Below, one piece after another: positions 40,210-52,187 of a DNA stretch of 64,000 nucleotides (positions are counted from its first letter, which is position 1; each line of letters starts with the position of its first letter). Under the pieces are notes generated by a model that made no database searches, was not told where the DNA came from, and saw nothing but the letters and a program-made list of their open reading frames with translations. The stretch is taken from NCBI RefSeq assembly GCF_016746085.1, contig NZ_JAERTZ010000013.1:84862-148861 (forward strand), given 5' to 3'. Made by a program: the position numbers and the translations under genes. Source of the stretch: Zobellella iuensis. Its GTDB lineage: Bacteria; Pseudomonadota; Gammaproteobacteria; Enterobacterales; Aeromonadaceae.

Positions 40210-41264
40210 CAGTTCCTCTCTTGCAGTTGCGGGTAGGCCAGTAGTTTCTTGGTGGCGGCAGCCAGGCCTACCGATGCCGGTTGCTGCAAGTTATACCAAA
40301 GACGGTCATCCCCTGCCATGACCTCGGTGGGTAATCGGGGCAATTCCACCAGCCAGGGCTGAATATCCAGGTGAAAATGGCTGAAGGTATGACGAAAGCC
40401 GGGCAGGGCGCGCGGCTCCGAGGCATCCGGGTAGCGTTTGAGCCAGGATTTGAGTTCCTGCTCATCACCGAACTCGGGAAAGCAGTAAAGCCCTCCCCAC
40501 AAGCCCTGGGGCGGGCGCTGCACCAGTAGAACCCGTTCCTGGTGCCTGAGCAATAAAAAGCTGGCCTGCTTTTCCGGCTGTACGCTTTTCTTCGGTTTTG
40601 AATGCGGGAAGGCGGTAGGGGTGCCCAGTAGCCTGGCCCGACAGTCTTGCCGCAGTGGGCACAGTTCGCACTGGGGGCGGGAGCGGGTGCAGATGGTGGC
40701 GCCGATATCCATCATCGCCTGATTATATTGTTCCACCCCGGTGCGGGGCGTAAGTTGCTCCACCTGCTGCCAAAGGGCGTTTTCCACCTCTTTTTTACCG
40801 GGCCAGCCCTGCTGGGCCAGCCAGCGAGCCAGTACCCGCTTGACGTTGCCGTCGAGGATGCCGTGATGCTGGCCGAGCGACAACGACAACACGGCTCCGG
40901 CGGTGGAGCGGCCTATGCCCGGCAGGCCGATCACCTCCTCGAAGCGTGCGGGAAAACGGCCCTGGTAATGGTCGCGGATCACCTGGGCCGCCTTGTGCAG
41001 ATTGCGGGCCCGGGCGTAGTAGCCCAGCCCGGTCCAGTGATGCAGCACCTCGTCCTGCCCGGCATCGGCCAGGGTGACGACCTCGGGAAAGCGGGCCATA
41101 AAACGCTGGTAATAGGGGATAACGGTGGCCACCTGGGTTTGCTGCAGCATGATCTCCGATACCCATACCCGATAGGGGGTCTTGTCCTGCTGCCAGGGCA
41201 GGGTTTTGCGGCCATATTGCTGGTACCAGCTCAGCACGCGCTCGGCAAAAGAAGCTATGTTCAC
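40209..41264 (-). CDS. mutY: adenine DNA glycosylase MutY
   Basis: Removes adenine mispaired with 8-oxoguanine. It has a helix-hairpin-helix with [15 protein letters not shown] and the following catalytic Asp ([12 protein letters not shown]), and the [4Fe-4S] cysteines in [17 protein letters not shown] (C-X6-C-X2-C-X5-C). A C-terminal NUDIX-like domain recognises 8-oxoG ([20 protein letters not shown]). At 351 residues it matches E. coli (350). It is the first gene of mutY-yggX. In enterobacteria trmB precedes mutY; here trmB lies 2.5 kb away, on the opposite strand. Confidence 0.96.
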   Translation of the reverse strand: MNIASFAERVLSWYQQYGRKTLPWQQDKTPYRVWVSEIMLQQTQVATVIPYYQRFMARFPEVVTLADAGQDEVLHHWTGLGYYARARNLHKAAQVIRDHYQGRFPARFEEVIGLPGIGRSTAGAVLSLSLGQHHGILDGNVKRVLARWLAQQGWPGKKEVENALWQQVEQLTPRTGVEQYNQAMMDIGATICTRSRPQCELCPLRQDCRARLLGTPTAFPHSKPKKSVQPEKQASFLLLRHQERVLLVQRPPQGLWGGLYCFPEFGDEQELKSWLKRYPDASEPRALPGFRHTFSHFHLDIQPWLVELPRLPTEVMAGDDRLWYNLQQPASVGLAAATKKLLAYPQLQERN

Positions 41265-41582
41265 GATGTTCAGGGCTGAAAGAGAATGGGGAGATCACAA
41301 CACAGCCGCCCGGACAGTGCAAACCCGGGCATGGGATGGTCTGCCCCGCGAAGGCCGTTAGGGGAGCGAAGGACTCCCTTCCTCGAGCACGACAGTGCCG
41401 GACAGGCGCCGTAGTTTCGCGCGGGAGGGCGGCCGTGTCCGGACAACAGCGGCCTGACAGCCATGACGCTGATAGTCATCACCCACAATCTTTTACTGTT
41501 CATTGTTTGTTATTCGAATGTTTTCTGATACAAAAGAAGGGTTTTGTTGGCGCCCGCCAAGCCAGTTACCAGAGAGACCTCT
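41265..41582. other. divergent intergenic region (mutY / aminotransferase)
   Basis: 318 bases with no convincing gene. The mutY-proximal 200 bases are GC-rich with several overlapping small inverted repeats (GCCCGG/CCGGGC type) but no T tracts. The last 100 bases are AT-rich and should hold the aminotransferase promoter; no clear hexamer pair was found. A short minus-strand frame here shows no protein-like features. Confidence 0.6.
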
Positions 41583-42761
41583 ATGCAGCCCTTTTTTGCC
41601 CAGCGCTTTGCCAAGGTAGAGCCTTCCTTTATCCGTGAAATCCTGAAAGTCGCCGTTAACCCGGAGGTGATTTCCTTCGCCGGCGGCCTGCCCAACCCCG
41701 AATTCTTCCCCAGTGAAGAGCTGGAAGTGGCCACGGCCAAGGTGCTGCAAAACAAGGGCAACGGTGCGCTGCAATATGCCGCGACCGAAGGCTTCGGCCC
41801 GCTGCGTGACTATATTGCCGAGCGTTACTTCAAGCAGCATGGCATGCGGGTGTCGCCGGAAAACATCCTGATCACCAACGGCTCCCAGCAGGCGCTGGAT
41901 TTGATCGGCAAGGTACTGGTGGACGAGGGCTCGGATCTGATTATCGAAGAGCCGGGTTACCTGGGCGCCATTCAGGCGCTGTCGGTGTATCAGCCCAACT
42001 TCCGCGGCGTTTCCCTGAAAGACGATGGCCCGGATCTGGCCGAGCTGGATGCCTTGCTGGCCGAGCCGAACCACGCCCGGCTGATGTACGGCGTGACCAA
42101 CTTCCAGAATCCGTCGGGCCTGAGCTACAGCCTGGAAAACCGCAAGGCGGTGGCCGAGCGGCTGATCAAGCACAAGGTACTGATGGTGGAAGACAACCCC
42201 TACGGCGAACTGCGTTTTGAAGGCGAGCACCTGCCCCCCATCGCCAAGCTGGCACCGGAAAACGTGGTGCTGCTGGGGTCTTTCTCCAAGGTGGTGGTGC
42301 CGTCGTTCCGCCTGGGCTGGATGGTGGTACCGGACTGGCTGCGCCAGAAAATCACCATCGCCAAGCAGGCTTCCGACTTGCACACCAACGGTTTCGTGCA
42401 ACAGGTATTGTACAGCTACCTGCAGGACAACAGCCTGGATGCCCATATCGACCGTATCCGCACCGTGTACGGCCAGCAAAAGAACGCCATGGAGCAGGCA
42501 CTGCTGCGCCATTGCCCCGGCATCGATTTTACCCGCCCCGAAGGCGGCATGTTCCTGTGGCTGAAGCTGCCGCAGCATATCAACGCCATGGAGCTGTTCA
42601 ACCTGGCCATCAAGGAAAACGTGGCCTTCGTGCCGGGCCGTCCCTTCTATGTTCGCCCCGACATCCTCAATACCGCCCGTTTCAGTTACTCCGGTGCCGA
42701 TGCCGCCACCATCGAAGAAGGCATCGGCCGGCTGGGCCGGGTCATCCAGCGGGTGCTGTAA
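41583..42761 (+). CDS. PLP-dependent aminotransferase (2-aminoadipate/LysN-like class I)
   Basis: A 392-residue fold-type I aminotransferase. The PLP lysine is in LGSFSKVVVPSFRLGW, the PLP-binding Asp region in VEDNPYGELRFEG, and the N-terminal VISFAGGLPNPEFFP resembles the LysN/ARO8/KAT branch. It has no GntR domain, so it is not a MocR regulator. ATG 41583 is preceded by GAGAGA. Substrate could be 2-aminoadipate, aromatic or branched amino acids; the sequence does not decide. It is a single gene ending at a terminator. Confidence 0.85.
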   Translation: MQPFFAQRFAKVEPSFIREILKVAVNPEVISFAGGLPNPEFFPSEELEVATAKVLQNKGNGALQYAATEGFGPLRDYIAERYFKQHGMRVSPENILITNGSQQALDLIGKVLVDEGSDLIIEEPGYLGAIQALSVYQPNFRGVSLKDDGPDLAELDALLAEPNHARLMYGVTNFQNPSGLSYSLENRKAVAERLIKHKVLMVEDNPYGELRFEGEHLPPIAKLAPENVVLLGSFSKVVVPSFRLGWMVVPDWLRQKITIAKQASDLHTNGFVQQVLYSYLQDNSLDAHIDRIRTVYGQQKNAMEQALLRHCPGIDFTRPEGGMFLWLKLPQHINAMELFNLAIKENVAFVPGRPFYVRPDILNTARFSYSGADAATIEEGIGRLGRVIQRVL

Positions 42762-42790
42762 GCCGCCAGCGTTAATCCTTTCCCGTATCG

Positions 42791-42820
42791 GCCGCCGGTT
42801 AAACCGGCGGCTTTGTTTTT
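42791..42820 (+). terminator. intrinsic terminator after the aminotransferase
   Basis: GCCGCCGG (42791-42798) pairs with CCGGCGGC (42804-42811) around TTAAA, followed by TTTGTTTTT. Confidence 0.9.
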
Positions 42821-42914
42821 GGCTTGTCACTTATCGCTCAAGACGGCGGTTCCCCCTTGCACCTTTGGGCTAACTTTGGATAATTCGCCTTCCCAAGCCT
42901 GCCGGAGAAAACAA

Positions 42915-43631
42915 ATGACAGATCAACACCCGTCCGCCCAAACCGAGGACGAACTGCGCAAACGCAAAATCCGCAGCTTTGTACGCCGTGAAGGTCGTCT
43001 GACCAAGGGCCAGGAAAAAGCCCTGGCCGAACAATGGCCGGTCATGGGTATCGAATACGAGGCCCGACTGCTCGATCTGGACGCGGCCTTCGGTCGCAGC
43101 GCTCCCCGGGTGCTGGAAATCGGCTTCGGCATGGGCGCTTCGCTGGTGGAAATGGCCAAGGCCGCGCCGGAGCAGGACTTTATCGGCATCGAAGTGCACA
43201 CTCCGGGTGTGGGCGCCTGCCTGATGGCCGCCGCCGAGGCGGGCATCGGCAACCTGCGGGTAATGTGCCACGACGCAGTAGAGGTGTTCGAGCAGATGCT
43301 GCCCGAGCAGAGCCTGGACCGGGTTCAGCTGTTTTTCCCCGATCCCTGGCATAAAAAGCGTCATCACAAGCGCCGCATCGTACAGCCCGCTTTCGTGGAA
43401 ATGGTGCGCAGCAAGCTTAAAATCGGTGGTGAATTCCATATGGCCACCGACTGGGAAAACTACGCGGAACATATGCTGGAAGTGATGAAGGCGGCGCCCG
43501 GCTATGCCAACGCGGCCCCGGCGGGCGACTACATGCCGCGGCCCGACTACCGCCCGCTGACCAAATTTGAACAGCGGGGGCATCGCCTGGGCCACGGGGT
43601 ATGGGATTTGATCTTCACCCGCACCGCCTGA
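42915..43631 (+). CDS. trmB: tRNA (guanine-N7-)-methyltransferase TrmB
   Basis: Forms m7G46 in the variable loop of tRNAs. SAM motif [16 protein letters not shown], the [15 protein letters not shown] segment and the catalytic [19 protein letters not shown] motif are intact. ATG 42915 with GGAG upstream gives 238 residues (E. coli 239). The frame is open 5' into the preceding terminator, which argues against a longer start. Convergent with coaE, 7 bases between stops. Confidence 0.95.
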   Translation: MTDQHPSAQTEDELRKRKIRSFVRREGRLTKGQEKALAEQWPVMGIEYEARLLDLDAAFGRSAPRVLEIGFGMGASLVEMAKAAPEQDFIGIEVHTPGVGACLMAAAEAGIGNLRVMCHDAVEVFEQMLPEQSLDRVQLFFPDPWHKKRHHKRRIVQPAFVEMVRSKLKIGGEFHMATDWENYAEHMLEVMKAAPGYANAAPAGDYMPRPDYRPLTKFEQRGHRLGHGVWDLIFTRTA

Positions 43632-43638
43632 GCGGAGA

Positions 43639-44244
43639 CTAGCTTCCCGCGGATAGGGCCAGGTATTTCTGGTGCAGGGCGGCCACGGCCGCTTTTACGC
43701 CGGCCAAATCGGCACTGCTGTTGTCCAGCACGTCGTCGGCGGCGGCCAGGCGTTGTTCCCGGCTGGCCTGGGCGGCCATGATGGCGTTAATTTGCTGCTC
43801 GCTGCTATGGTCGCGCTTTACGGTACGGGCCAGTTGCAGCTCGGGGGATACGTCCACCACCAGTACCCGGTTGGCCAGGGAAGTTAGCCCGTTTTCCACC
43901 AGCAGCGGCACCACCAGCAGGCAATAGGACGAGCGGGTGGCGGCGCAGGCGGCGACCATGCGCTGCCGGATCAGGGGATGCAGCAGGGCGTTCAGCCAGT
44001 CTTTCTGCTCCGGGCGGGCGAAGACCCGCTCGCGCAGGGCGCGTCGGTCGAGGCTGCCGTCTTCGTTGATCACTTCCTGGCCAAAATGTTCCGCTATGAC
44101 TGCCAGTGCCGGTTCGCCCGGCGCCACCACCTCGCGGGCGATGATATCCGCGTCTATCACCTCCACGCCCAGTTCGGCAAAAAGCTCGGCCACCGTGCTT
44201 TTTCCGCTGCCGATGCCGCCGGTCAGTCCTACCACGTAGCTCAC
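43639..44244 (-). CDS. coaE: dephospho-CoA kinase
   Basis: Last step of coenzyme A synthesis. The P-loop [17 protein letters not shown] is at the N-terminus, followed by [12 protein letters not shown], and VPLLVENGL and [10 protein letters not shown] are the other family signatures. The start is GTG 44244, with GGAGG 8 bases upstream; it overlaps the pilD stop by 4 bases (GTGA), giving 201 residues. It is the last gene of the pilABCD-coaE row, an arrangement also known from pseudomonads and vibrios. Confidence 0.95.
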   Translation of the reverse strand: MSYVVGLTGGIGSGKSTVAELFAELGVEVIDADIIAREVVAPGEPALAVIAEHFGQEVINEDGSLDRRALRERVFARPEQKDWLNALLHPLIRQRMVAACAATRSSYCLLVVPLLVENGLTSLANRVLVVDVSPELQLARTVKRDHSSEQQINAIMAAQASREQRLAAADDVLDNSSADLAGVKAAVAALHQKYLALSAGS

Positions 44245-45095
44245 AGTGCCCACCTCCAGTACATGCCAACCGCTTGCTGGCCCCATATCAAATATAACCA
44301 ACCGCCCAGGGCCAGGGCCGGGCCGAAGGGCAGCACCCGATCTTCGCCCAGGCGACGCAGGGCCATCAGTCCCAGGCCCAGGGCGGCGCCGGTAAAGGAT
44401 GCCAGCAGCAGTACCGGCAGCAGGCTTTGCCAGCCAAACCAGGCGCCGATGGCCGCCAGCAGCTTGAAGTCGCCGTAACCCATGCCTTCCTTGCCGGTGG
44501 CCAGTTTGAACAGCCAATACAGGCTCCACAGAATGCCGTAGCCGAAGGCGGCGCCCAGCACGGCGCTGCTGAGGGGAACGAAGAGGGCGTTGATATTGAG
44601 CAGCAGGCCCAGCCACAGCAGCGGCAGGGTGAGGTTGTCGGGCAGCAGCAGGTGATCCATGTCGATCAGCGTCATGCACAGCAGGGTCCAGCTGAACAGC
44701 AGTGCCGCCAGCAGTTGCGGGCTGGCGCCGAAGCGCCACAGGGCCAGCCCGGCCAGGGCTGCCGCCGCCAGCTCCACCAGCGGGTAGCGTTTGGCGATGG
44801 GGTTGCTGCAGTAGCGGCAACGGCCTTTCAGCCATAGCCAGCTGAGCAGCGGAATATTGTCGAGTACGCCCAGTTGGTGATGGCAATGGGGGCAGCGGGA
44901 ACGGGGGGTGCACAGGTTGAACGACGCCTCTGTGGGCAGGGGCCGGCCGTTCAGTTCGGCGCATTCCCGCTGCCAGTCGCGCTGCAGCATCAGCGGCAGG
45001 CGGTGGATGACCACGTTGAGAAAGCTGCCCACCAGCAGGCCCAGCAGCAGGGTGAGGGAATACAGTAACACGGGGTTGTCGAGCAATAGCGCCAT
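44241..45095 (-). CDS. pilD: prepilin peptidase / N-methyltransferase
   Basis: Inner-membrane aspartic protease that cleaves and N-methylates type IV prepilins and type II secretion pseudopilins. The N-terminal zinc-type cysteines CPHC and CRYC are present. Both catalytic aspartates are visible in [11 protein letters not shown] and [11 protein letters not shown]. There are eight hydrophobic segments. ATG 45095 with AGGA upstream gives 284 residues; the frame is open further 5' into the spacer after pilC. It overlaps coaE by 4 bases. Confidence 0.95.
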   Translation of the reverse strand: MALLLDNPVLLYSLTLLLGLLVGSFLNVVIHRLPLMLQRDWQRECAELNGRPLPTEASFNLCTPRSRCPHCHHQLGVLDNIPLLSWLWLKGRCRYCSNPIAKRYPLVELAAAALAGLALWRFGASPQLLAALLFSWTLLCMTLIDMDHLLLPDNLTLPLLWLGLLLNINALFVPLSSAVLGAAFGYGILWSLYWLFKLATGKEGMGYGDFKLLAAIGAWFGWQSLLPVLLLASFTGAALGLGLMALRRLGEDRVLPFGPALALGGWLYLIWGQQAVGMYWRWAL

Positions 45096-45165
45096 TGTTG
45101 TTCCTACGGGGATTGAACTTGATCGTGGATGTTCAGGCCTGCACCATCCCGCCCAGCTGCCAGCG

Positions 45166-46392
45166 TCAGCGGATAACACTACCCAAATTGAAGATGGGAA
45201 GATACATGGCAATGACCAGGCCGCCAACCAGAATACCCAACACCACCATGATGATGGGCTCTATCAGGCTGGTGAGGCCGTCTACCGCGTCGTCTACTTC
45301 CCGCTCGTAGATGCTGGCCACCTTGTTCATCATGTCGTCGATGGCGCCGGATTCTTCACCTATCATCACCATTTGCACCACCATATCGGGGAACAGCTGG
45401 GTAGTGCGCATGGCCAGGTTCATCTGCATGCCGGCGGTGACTTCGTTGCGCATCTGCATGATGGCCTTGCGGTACACCACGTTGCCGGCGGCGCCGGCCG
45501 AGGAGACCAGCCCCTCCACCAGCGGAATGCCGGCGGAGAAGGTGGTGGCCAGGGTGCGGGCAAAGCGGGCCAGGGCGGCCTTGTGCAGTATGGTGCCCAC
45601 CACCGGGATACGCAGGGTAGCGCGGTCGGTGGCATCCCTCACCTGCTGGGACCGGCGCCAGGCGCGGGCATAGAGAAGCAGCGTTGCCGCCGTCCCGGCC
45701 AGAATATACAGCCAGGAAGCCTGCACCCAGCGCGACAGCGTGATCACCATCTGGGTAAAGGCGGGCAGGGGGGCGCCGAAGCCGGCAAAAATGTCCTCGA
45801 ACTGCGGTATGACGAACAGCAGCAGTATGGCGGTCACGGCCATGGCCACCAGAATCACCATGGCCGGATAGAACATGGCTTTTTTGATCTTGGACTTGAG
45901 CACTTCGGCTTTTTCCCGGTAAATGGCCACCTGGTCGAATATATGCTCCAGCGCCCCGGTCTGTTCGCCCGAGTGCACCAGATTGCAATAAAGATCATCG
46001 AACTGGCGGGGGAATTTTCTCAGGGCGTCCGAGAGCGGGGTGCCGCCTTCCACGTCCGAGGCTATCAGGCCGGTGAGTTCGCGAATGCTGCTTTTCTGGT
46101 AGGAGCGGGAAATGAGTTGCAGGGTTTGCACCAGGGGTACCCCGGCTCCCAGCATGGTGGCAATCTGGCGGGTGATCACGGCGATGTCCATCGGCCTGAT
46201 GGTGTCTTTGCCGTGGGCGAACAGACTCCGGCTTTTGCGTCGCACACGGGTGGCGCTCACCCCCTGGCGTTGCAGTTCCCGTTTTACCGCCTGTACGCTC
46301 ATCGCCTGGATCAAGCCGGAGACTTTCTGCCCACGACGATTCACGCCTTCCCATTGATAGGGATGTACCTTGCCGCTTTTGGTCGTTGGCAT
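45166..46392 (-). CDS. pilC: type IV pilus inner-membrane platform protein PilC
   Basis: Polytopic platform protein that couples the PilB/PilT motors to pilin assembly. It has two GspF domains (FITRQIATMLGAGVPLVQTLQLI and FARTLATTFSAGIPLVEGLVS), each followed by membrane helices, and the usual VYREKAEVLKSKIKKAMFYPAMV region. At 408 residues the size is normal. It lies 64 bases after pilB and 70 before pilD. Confidence 0.95.
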   Translation of the reverse strand: MPTTKSGKVHPYQWEGVNRRGQKVSGLIQAMSVQAVKRELQRQGVSATRVRRKSRSLFAHGKDTIRPMDIAVITRQIATMLGAGVPLVQTLQLISRSYQKSSIRELTGLIASDVEGGTPLSDALRKFPRQFDDLYCNLVHSGEQTGALEHIFDQVAIYREKAEVLKSKIKKAMFYPAMVILVAMAVTAILLLFVIPQFEDIFAGFGAPLPAFTQMVITLSRWVQASWLYILAGTAATLLLYARAWRRSQQVRDATDRATLRIPVVGTILHKAALARFARTLATTFSAGIPLVEGLVSSAGAAGNVVYRKAIMQMRNEVTAGMQMNLAMRTTQLFPDMVVQMVMIGEESGAIDDMMNKVASIYEREVDDAVDGLTSLIEPIIMVVLGILVGGLVIAMYLPIFNLGSVIR

Positions 46393-46456
46393 AGCGCGTC
46401 CTTGTTACGAGTAAGGCCTGAAGAGGCCGGCGGCGCAAGCGTCCTGCAATGCGGCA

Positions 46457-48172
<1,716 letters not shown>

Positions 48173-48175
48173 GGG

Positions 48176-48658
48176 CTAGCAAAGGCCTTTGCCGAGGCAG
48201 GAGCCTTCTATTGTCCAGAGTACTTGCCGGTTTGTTTGGACATTACCCTTCAAGGTGAAGGTAATATTTTCAGCGTTTCCATCTTCTCCTGAGCTCCCAA
48301 ATATACCTGGAGCTCCAGCGGCGGTGATGACTATCCCATTACTCGAATTTTCAGCTGGTTCAGCTATCACACTGGCTACAACTTTATCATTGTACGAGCC
48401 GGTTACGGCCCCTGCACCTGCGGTTGCACAGGTGGTCATAAGGCTGTTATCTATAGGGGAGCCGGAGCCTTGAATACAGACTTCAACGGCGGTTTTGGCC
48501 GGTCCTACCGCCGCTATCACCTCACTAAACTTGGCTCTTTTGGTATAGTTCTGATACGCCGGCAGGGCCACCGTCGCCAGTATTGCCACTATCGCCACGA
48601 CAATCATCAGTTCGATCAGGGTAAAACCGCCCTGGCGGGCAAGGGTGGGGGTTTTCAT
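48176..48658 (-). CDS. pilA: type IV major pilin PilA
   Basis: Structural pilin of 160 residues. An 11-residue leader ends in GG, followed by F12[21 protein letters not shown]; PilD would cleave after G11, and E16 is the conserved Glu5 of the mature pilin. The N-terminal helix is canonical. The globular part has four cysteines (VC, TTC, SC, LC-end), giving two possible disulfides including the C-terminal D-region loop. This part is clearly poorer in GC than the neighbouring genes, as expected for a diversifying or exchanged pilin cassette. Confidence 0.95.
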   Translation of the reverse strand: MKTPTLARQGGFTLIELMIVVAIVAILATVALPAYQNYTKRAKFSEVIAAVGPAKTAVEVCIQGSGSPIDNSLMTTCATAGAGAVTGSYNDKVVASVIAEPAENSSNGIVITAAGAPGIFGSSGEDGNAENITFTLKGNVQTNRQVLWTIEGSCLGKGLC

Positions 48659-48980
48659 ATCATCATCCTTGATTTGAAAGTCCGTCTTGGTCTTGGTGGG
48701 TGAGCTGGCTCAACTAAAGATCTATAGCCAAGGCGGCAGGGTTTTGCATCTCTGTGAGGGCAAATAGGGGCGATATCAAAGAAAGGGTTTCGTTTGGGTT
48801 TTGTCCCTGCCTTCTTCCCATGCTCCGCATGAGAAGGGGGCATTTAGGGGAAGAGGCGGCATTGTGGCCGTGGGTTACGGCGTGCAATCCATGGATTGAA
48901 CGCCGGCACAGGAATGAGGGGCGGTGCGACCAAGGAGAGGATGTTCACACCCAGGGCATGATAACAGTTGGCGTCCCGTT
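48659..48980. other. intergenic region upstream of pilA, downstream of nadC
   Basis: 322 bases without a gene. It must contain the pilA promoter; no convincing sigma-54 pair (GG/GC 10 bases apart with consensus flanks) was found. A palindromic element sits at 48879-48904. No T-rich terminator follows nadC. Confidence 0.6.
48879..48904. repeat. 26-base near-perfect palindrome after nadC
   Basis: GGCGT (48879-48883) and ACGCC (48900-48904) flank the perfect 14-mer CAATCCATGGATTG (48885-48898), with one G/A mismatch on each side. It forms a strong hairpin with a CATG loop but no T tract. It could be a transcript 3' end stabiliser for nadC or a REP-like unit. Confidence 0.5.
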
Positions 48981-50392
<1,412 letters not shown>

Positions 50393-50475
50393 TGTTCACT
50401 CCTCGCACACCTGCTTGCTGCAGCGGGACGTTAAACTGTTAGTATATCCCCGGTGATGCTTGGTTTGGGGTTGAT

Positions 50476-51030
50476 ATGTCTTTTCTGTTAACGGCGCCGG
50501 GCTGGCTGCACCCGGCCCGTCATTGTGTGTCTCCGCATAGGGACGAACGGCCCGGCAACGAAATTTCGTTGCTGGTGGTGCATTGCATCAGCCTGCCGCC
50601 GGGGCGGTTTGGCGGTCCTTATATAGATGACCTCTTTATGGGGCGTTTGGATCCCGCCGGGGATCCTTATTTTGCCGACATCCACCGGCTGCGGGTATCG
50701 GCCCATTGCCTGATCCGCCGCGACGGCGAACTGGTGCAGTATGTACCCTTCGAGCTCAGGGCCTGGCACGCGGGGCTGTCCTGCTTTGCGGGGCGTGACA
50801 AGTGCAATGACTTTTCCGTGGGTATCGAACTTGAAGGTACCGATACCGGCATCTATACCCATGCCCAGTACCAGGTGCTGGCCGAGGTGAGCCGGCTGCT
50901 GATGCAGGCCTACCCGGCCATTACCCCCGAGCGCATCACCGGCCACAGTGATATTGCCCCGGGACGCAAGACGGATCCGGGCCCGGGGTTCGACTGGGCA
51001 AGGTTCAGGGCGATGCTGACCACCGGCTGA
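50476..51030 (+). CDS. ampD: 1,6-anhydro-N-acetylmuramyl-L-alanine amidase AmpD
   Basis: Cytoplasmic zinc amidase in peptidoglycan recycling; its loss derepresses AmpC beta-lactamase in some species. The zinc ligands are visible in LLVVHCISLP, ITGHSDIAPGRKTDPGPGFDW (second His and the Asp/Cys position) and the AWHAGLSCFAGRDKCNDFSVGIELEG region. At 184 residues the length is usual. There is no signal peptide, which distinguishes it from AmiD. No ampE follows; the next gene is pdhR. Confidence 0.95.
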   Translation: MSFLLTAPGWLHPARHCVSPHRDERPGNEISLLVVHCISLPPGRFGGPYIDDLFMGRLDPAGDPYFADIHRLRVSAHCLIRRDGELVQYVPFELRAWHAGLSCFAGRDKCNDFSVGIELEGTDTGIYTHAQYQVLAEVSRLLMQAYPAITPERITGHSDIAPGRKTDPGPGFDWARFRAMLTTG

Positions 51031-51178
51031 GCCGCTCCCGGATCCCTGTCTCGGGCTTGCTGTGACCGGCTTCCCCCGGCTTGGCTCCGCCGTGGTGCCA
51101 GCCGGGAGAAGCAGGCTGAAATAACGCACTGCAACATTCTCCTTCATTTGGAAATTTCTCTCCCGCTGCATCCTCTTC

Positions 51179-51193
51179 TTTGGTCTTACCAAT
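51179..51193. promoter_or_regulatory. upstream PdhR operator (one mismatch)
   Basis: TTTGGT-CTT-ACCAAT matches the PdhR consensus ATTGGT-N3-ACCAAT with one change in the first base. It is centred 159 bp upstream of the proximal site and has the same CTT spacer. Confidence 0.65.
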
Positions 51194-51337
51194 TTTATCT
51201 GCTTGATTTTTTCCCTTTTTAGCCAGGGTTATGGCTTTCCGCCCGAATGACGTGGGTTTTTTATTTTTTTGTATGTAATCCGTACAAAATGGATAGACAT
51301 TCAACTGGCTCTCTGATACCTTTTTTTAACAGTGTTA

Positions 51338-51352
51338 ATTGGTCTTACCAAT
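51338..51352. promoter_or_regulatory. proximal PdhR operator (perfect)
   Basis: ATTGGT-CTT-ACCAAT is a perfect consensus PdhR site ending 15 bases before the pdhR start codon. Binding there would repress pdhR-aceE-aceF when pyruvate is low. Confidence 0.85.
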
Positions 51353-51367
51353 TCTAAGCCGGACCGC

Positions 51368-52129
51368 ATGTCATATCAGCGCATCAAACAGCCAAAACTT
51401 GCCGACACCATCGCCGCCAAACTGGAGCAGATGATAGTGGAGGGCAGCCTGCAACCCGGACAGCGATTGCCGCCGGAGCGGGAGCTGGCCGAACAGTTTG
51501 CGGTATCGCGTCCCTCGGTGCGGGAGGCCATACAACAGCTGGAAGCGCGCGGTCTGGTATCCCGGCGTCAGGGCGGCGGCACTTATGTGCAGAACGCCCT
51601 GAGCAAGGGCCTGGCCGATCCCCTGTTCCAATTGCTGGCAGAGCATCCGGAGTCGCAATACGACCTGCTGGAGTTCCGTCACACCATGGAGGGCATCTCC
51701 GCCTACTATGCGGCGCTGCGCGGCACCGAGGCGGATTTCGACGCTATCCGCGAGGCCCAGCAGGCCATAGTGAAGGCGCAGGAAAAAGGGGACTTACCGG
51801 CCGAAGCCAAGGCCGCCGCCGAGTTTTACCTGGCGGTGGCGGCGGCGGCGCACAATGTGGTGTTGCTGCATTTGCTGCGGGCCATACAGCCGATGCTGGA
51901 GTCCAGCATCTTGCGCAATATCAAGATTCTCAACCGGCGCGCCGGCATGGTGGAAAAGATCCGCGTACATCGCGCCAATCTGATCCAGACCATCCTTGCC
52001 CGCGAGCCGGAACAGGCAAGGGATGCTTGTCATGAGCACCTGGCCTTTATTGAAGAAACCCTGCTCGACATGCAGCGTGAGGAAAGCCGCATCCAGCGCT
52101 CCCTGCGCCGTACCCGTCAGCAGGAATAA
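51368..52129 (+). CDS. pdhR: pyruvate dehydrogenase complex repressor PdhR
   Basis: GntR/FadR-type repressor that releases DNA on binding pyruvate. The winged helix (PGQRLPPERELAEQFAVSRPSVREAIQQLEARGLVSRRQGGGTYV) and the FCD effector domain (EFRHTMEGISAYYAALRG, AAHNVVLLHLLRAIQPML) are highly like E. coli PdhR. ATG 51368 (MSYQRIKQPKLADTI) is chosen; the frame is open to a GTG at 51332, but that would place the operator in the coding region. The product is 253 residues. It lies directly after a perfect PdhR operator and 58 bases before aceE, so it is autoregulated with the pdh operon. Confidence 0.95.
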   Translation: MSYQRIKQPKLADTIAAKLEQMIVEGSLQPGQRLPPERELAEQFAVSRPSVREAIQQLEARGLVSRRQGGGTYVQNALSKGLADPLFQLLAEHPESQYDLLEFRHTMEGISAYYAALRGTEADFDAIREAQQAIVKAQEKGDLPAEAKAAAEFYLAVAAAAHNVVLLHLLRAIQPMLESSILRNIKILNRRAGMVEKIRVHRANLIQTILAREPEQARDACHEHLAFIEETLLDMQREESRIQRSLRRTRQQE

Positions 52130-52187
52130 TAACGCCGGCAACGACGAAACCCATGGGCAGGTGCCCCAAACGAGATAGGAAACAGCC

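Larger units (their letters stand above)
51031..51367. other. ampD-pdhR intergenic region with two PdhR sites
   Basis: 337 bases with no convincing gene. GC content drops strongly after 51130. It contains two PdhR operator-like palindromes (listed separately) and probably the pdhR-aceEF promoter between them. Confidence 0.65.

Noticed and set aside
48659..48760. Sigma-54 promoter for pilA
   Set aside because: A GG/GC pair with correct 10-base spacing and flanks could not be found in the upstream sequence.
50488..51192. Minus-strand frames antisense to ampD and in the ampD-pdhR gap
   Set aside because: No signal or domain features; the gap is better explained by the PdhR sites and promoter.
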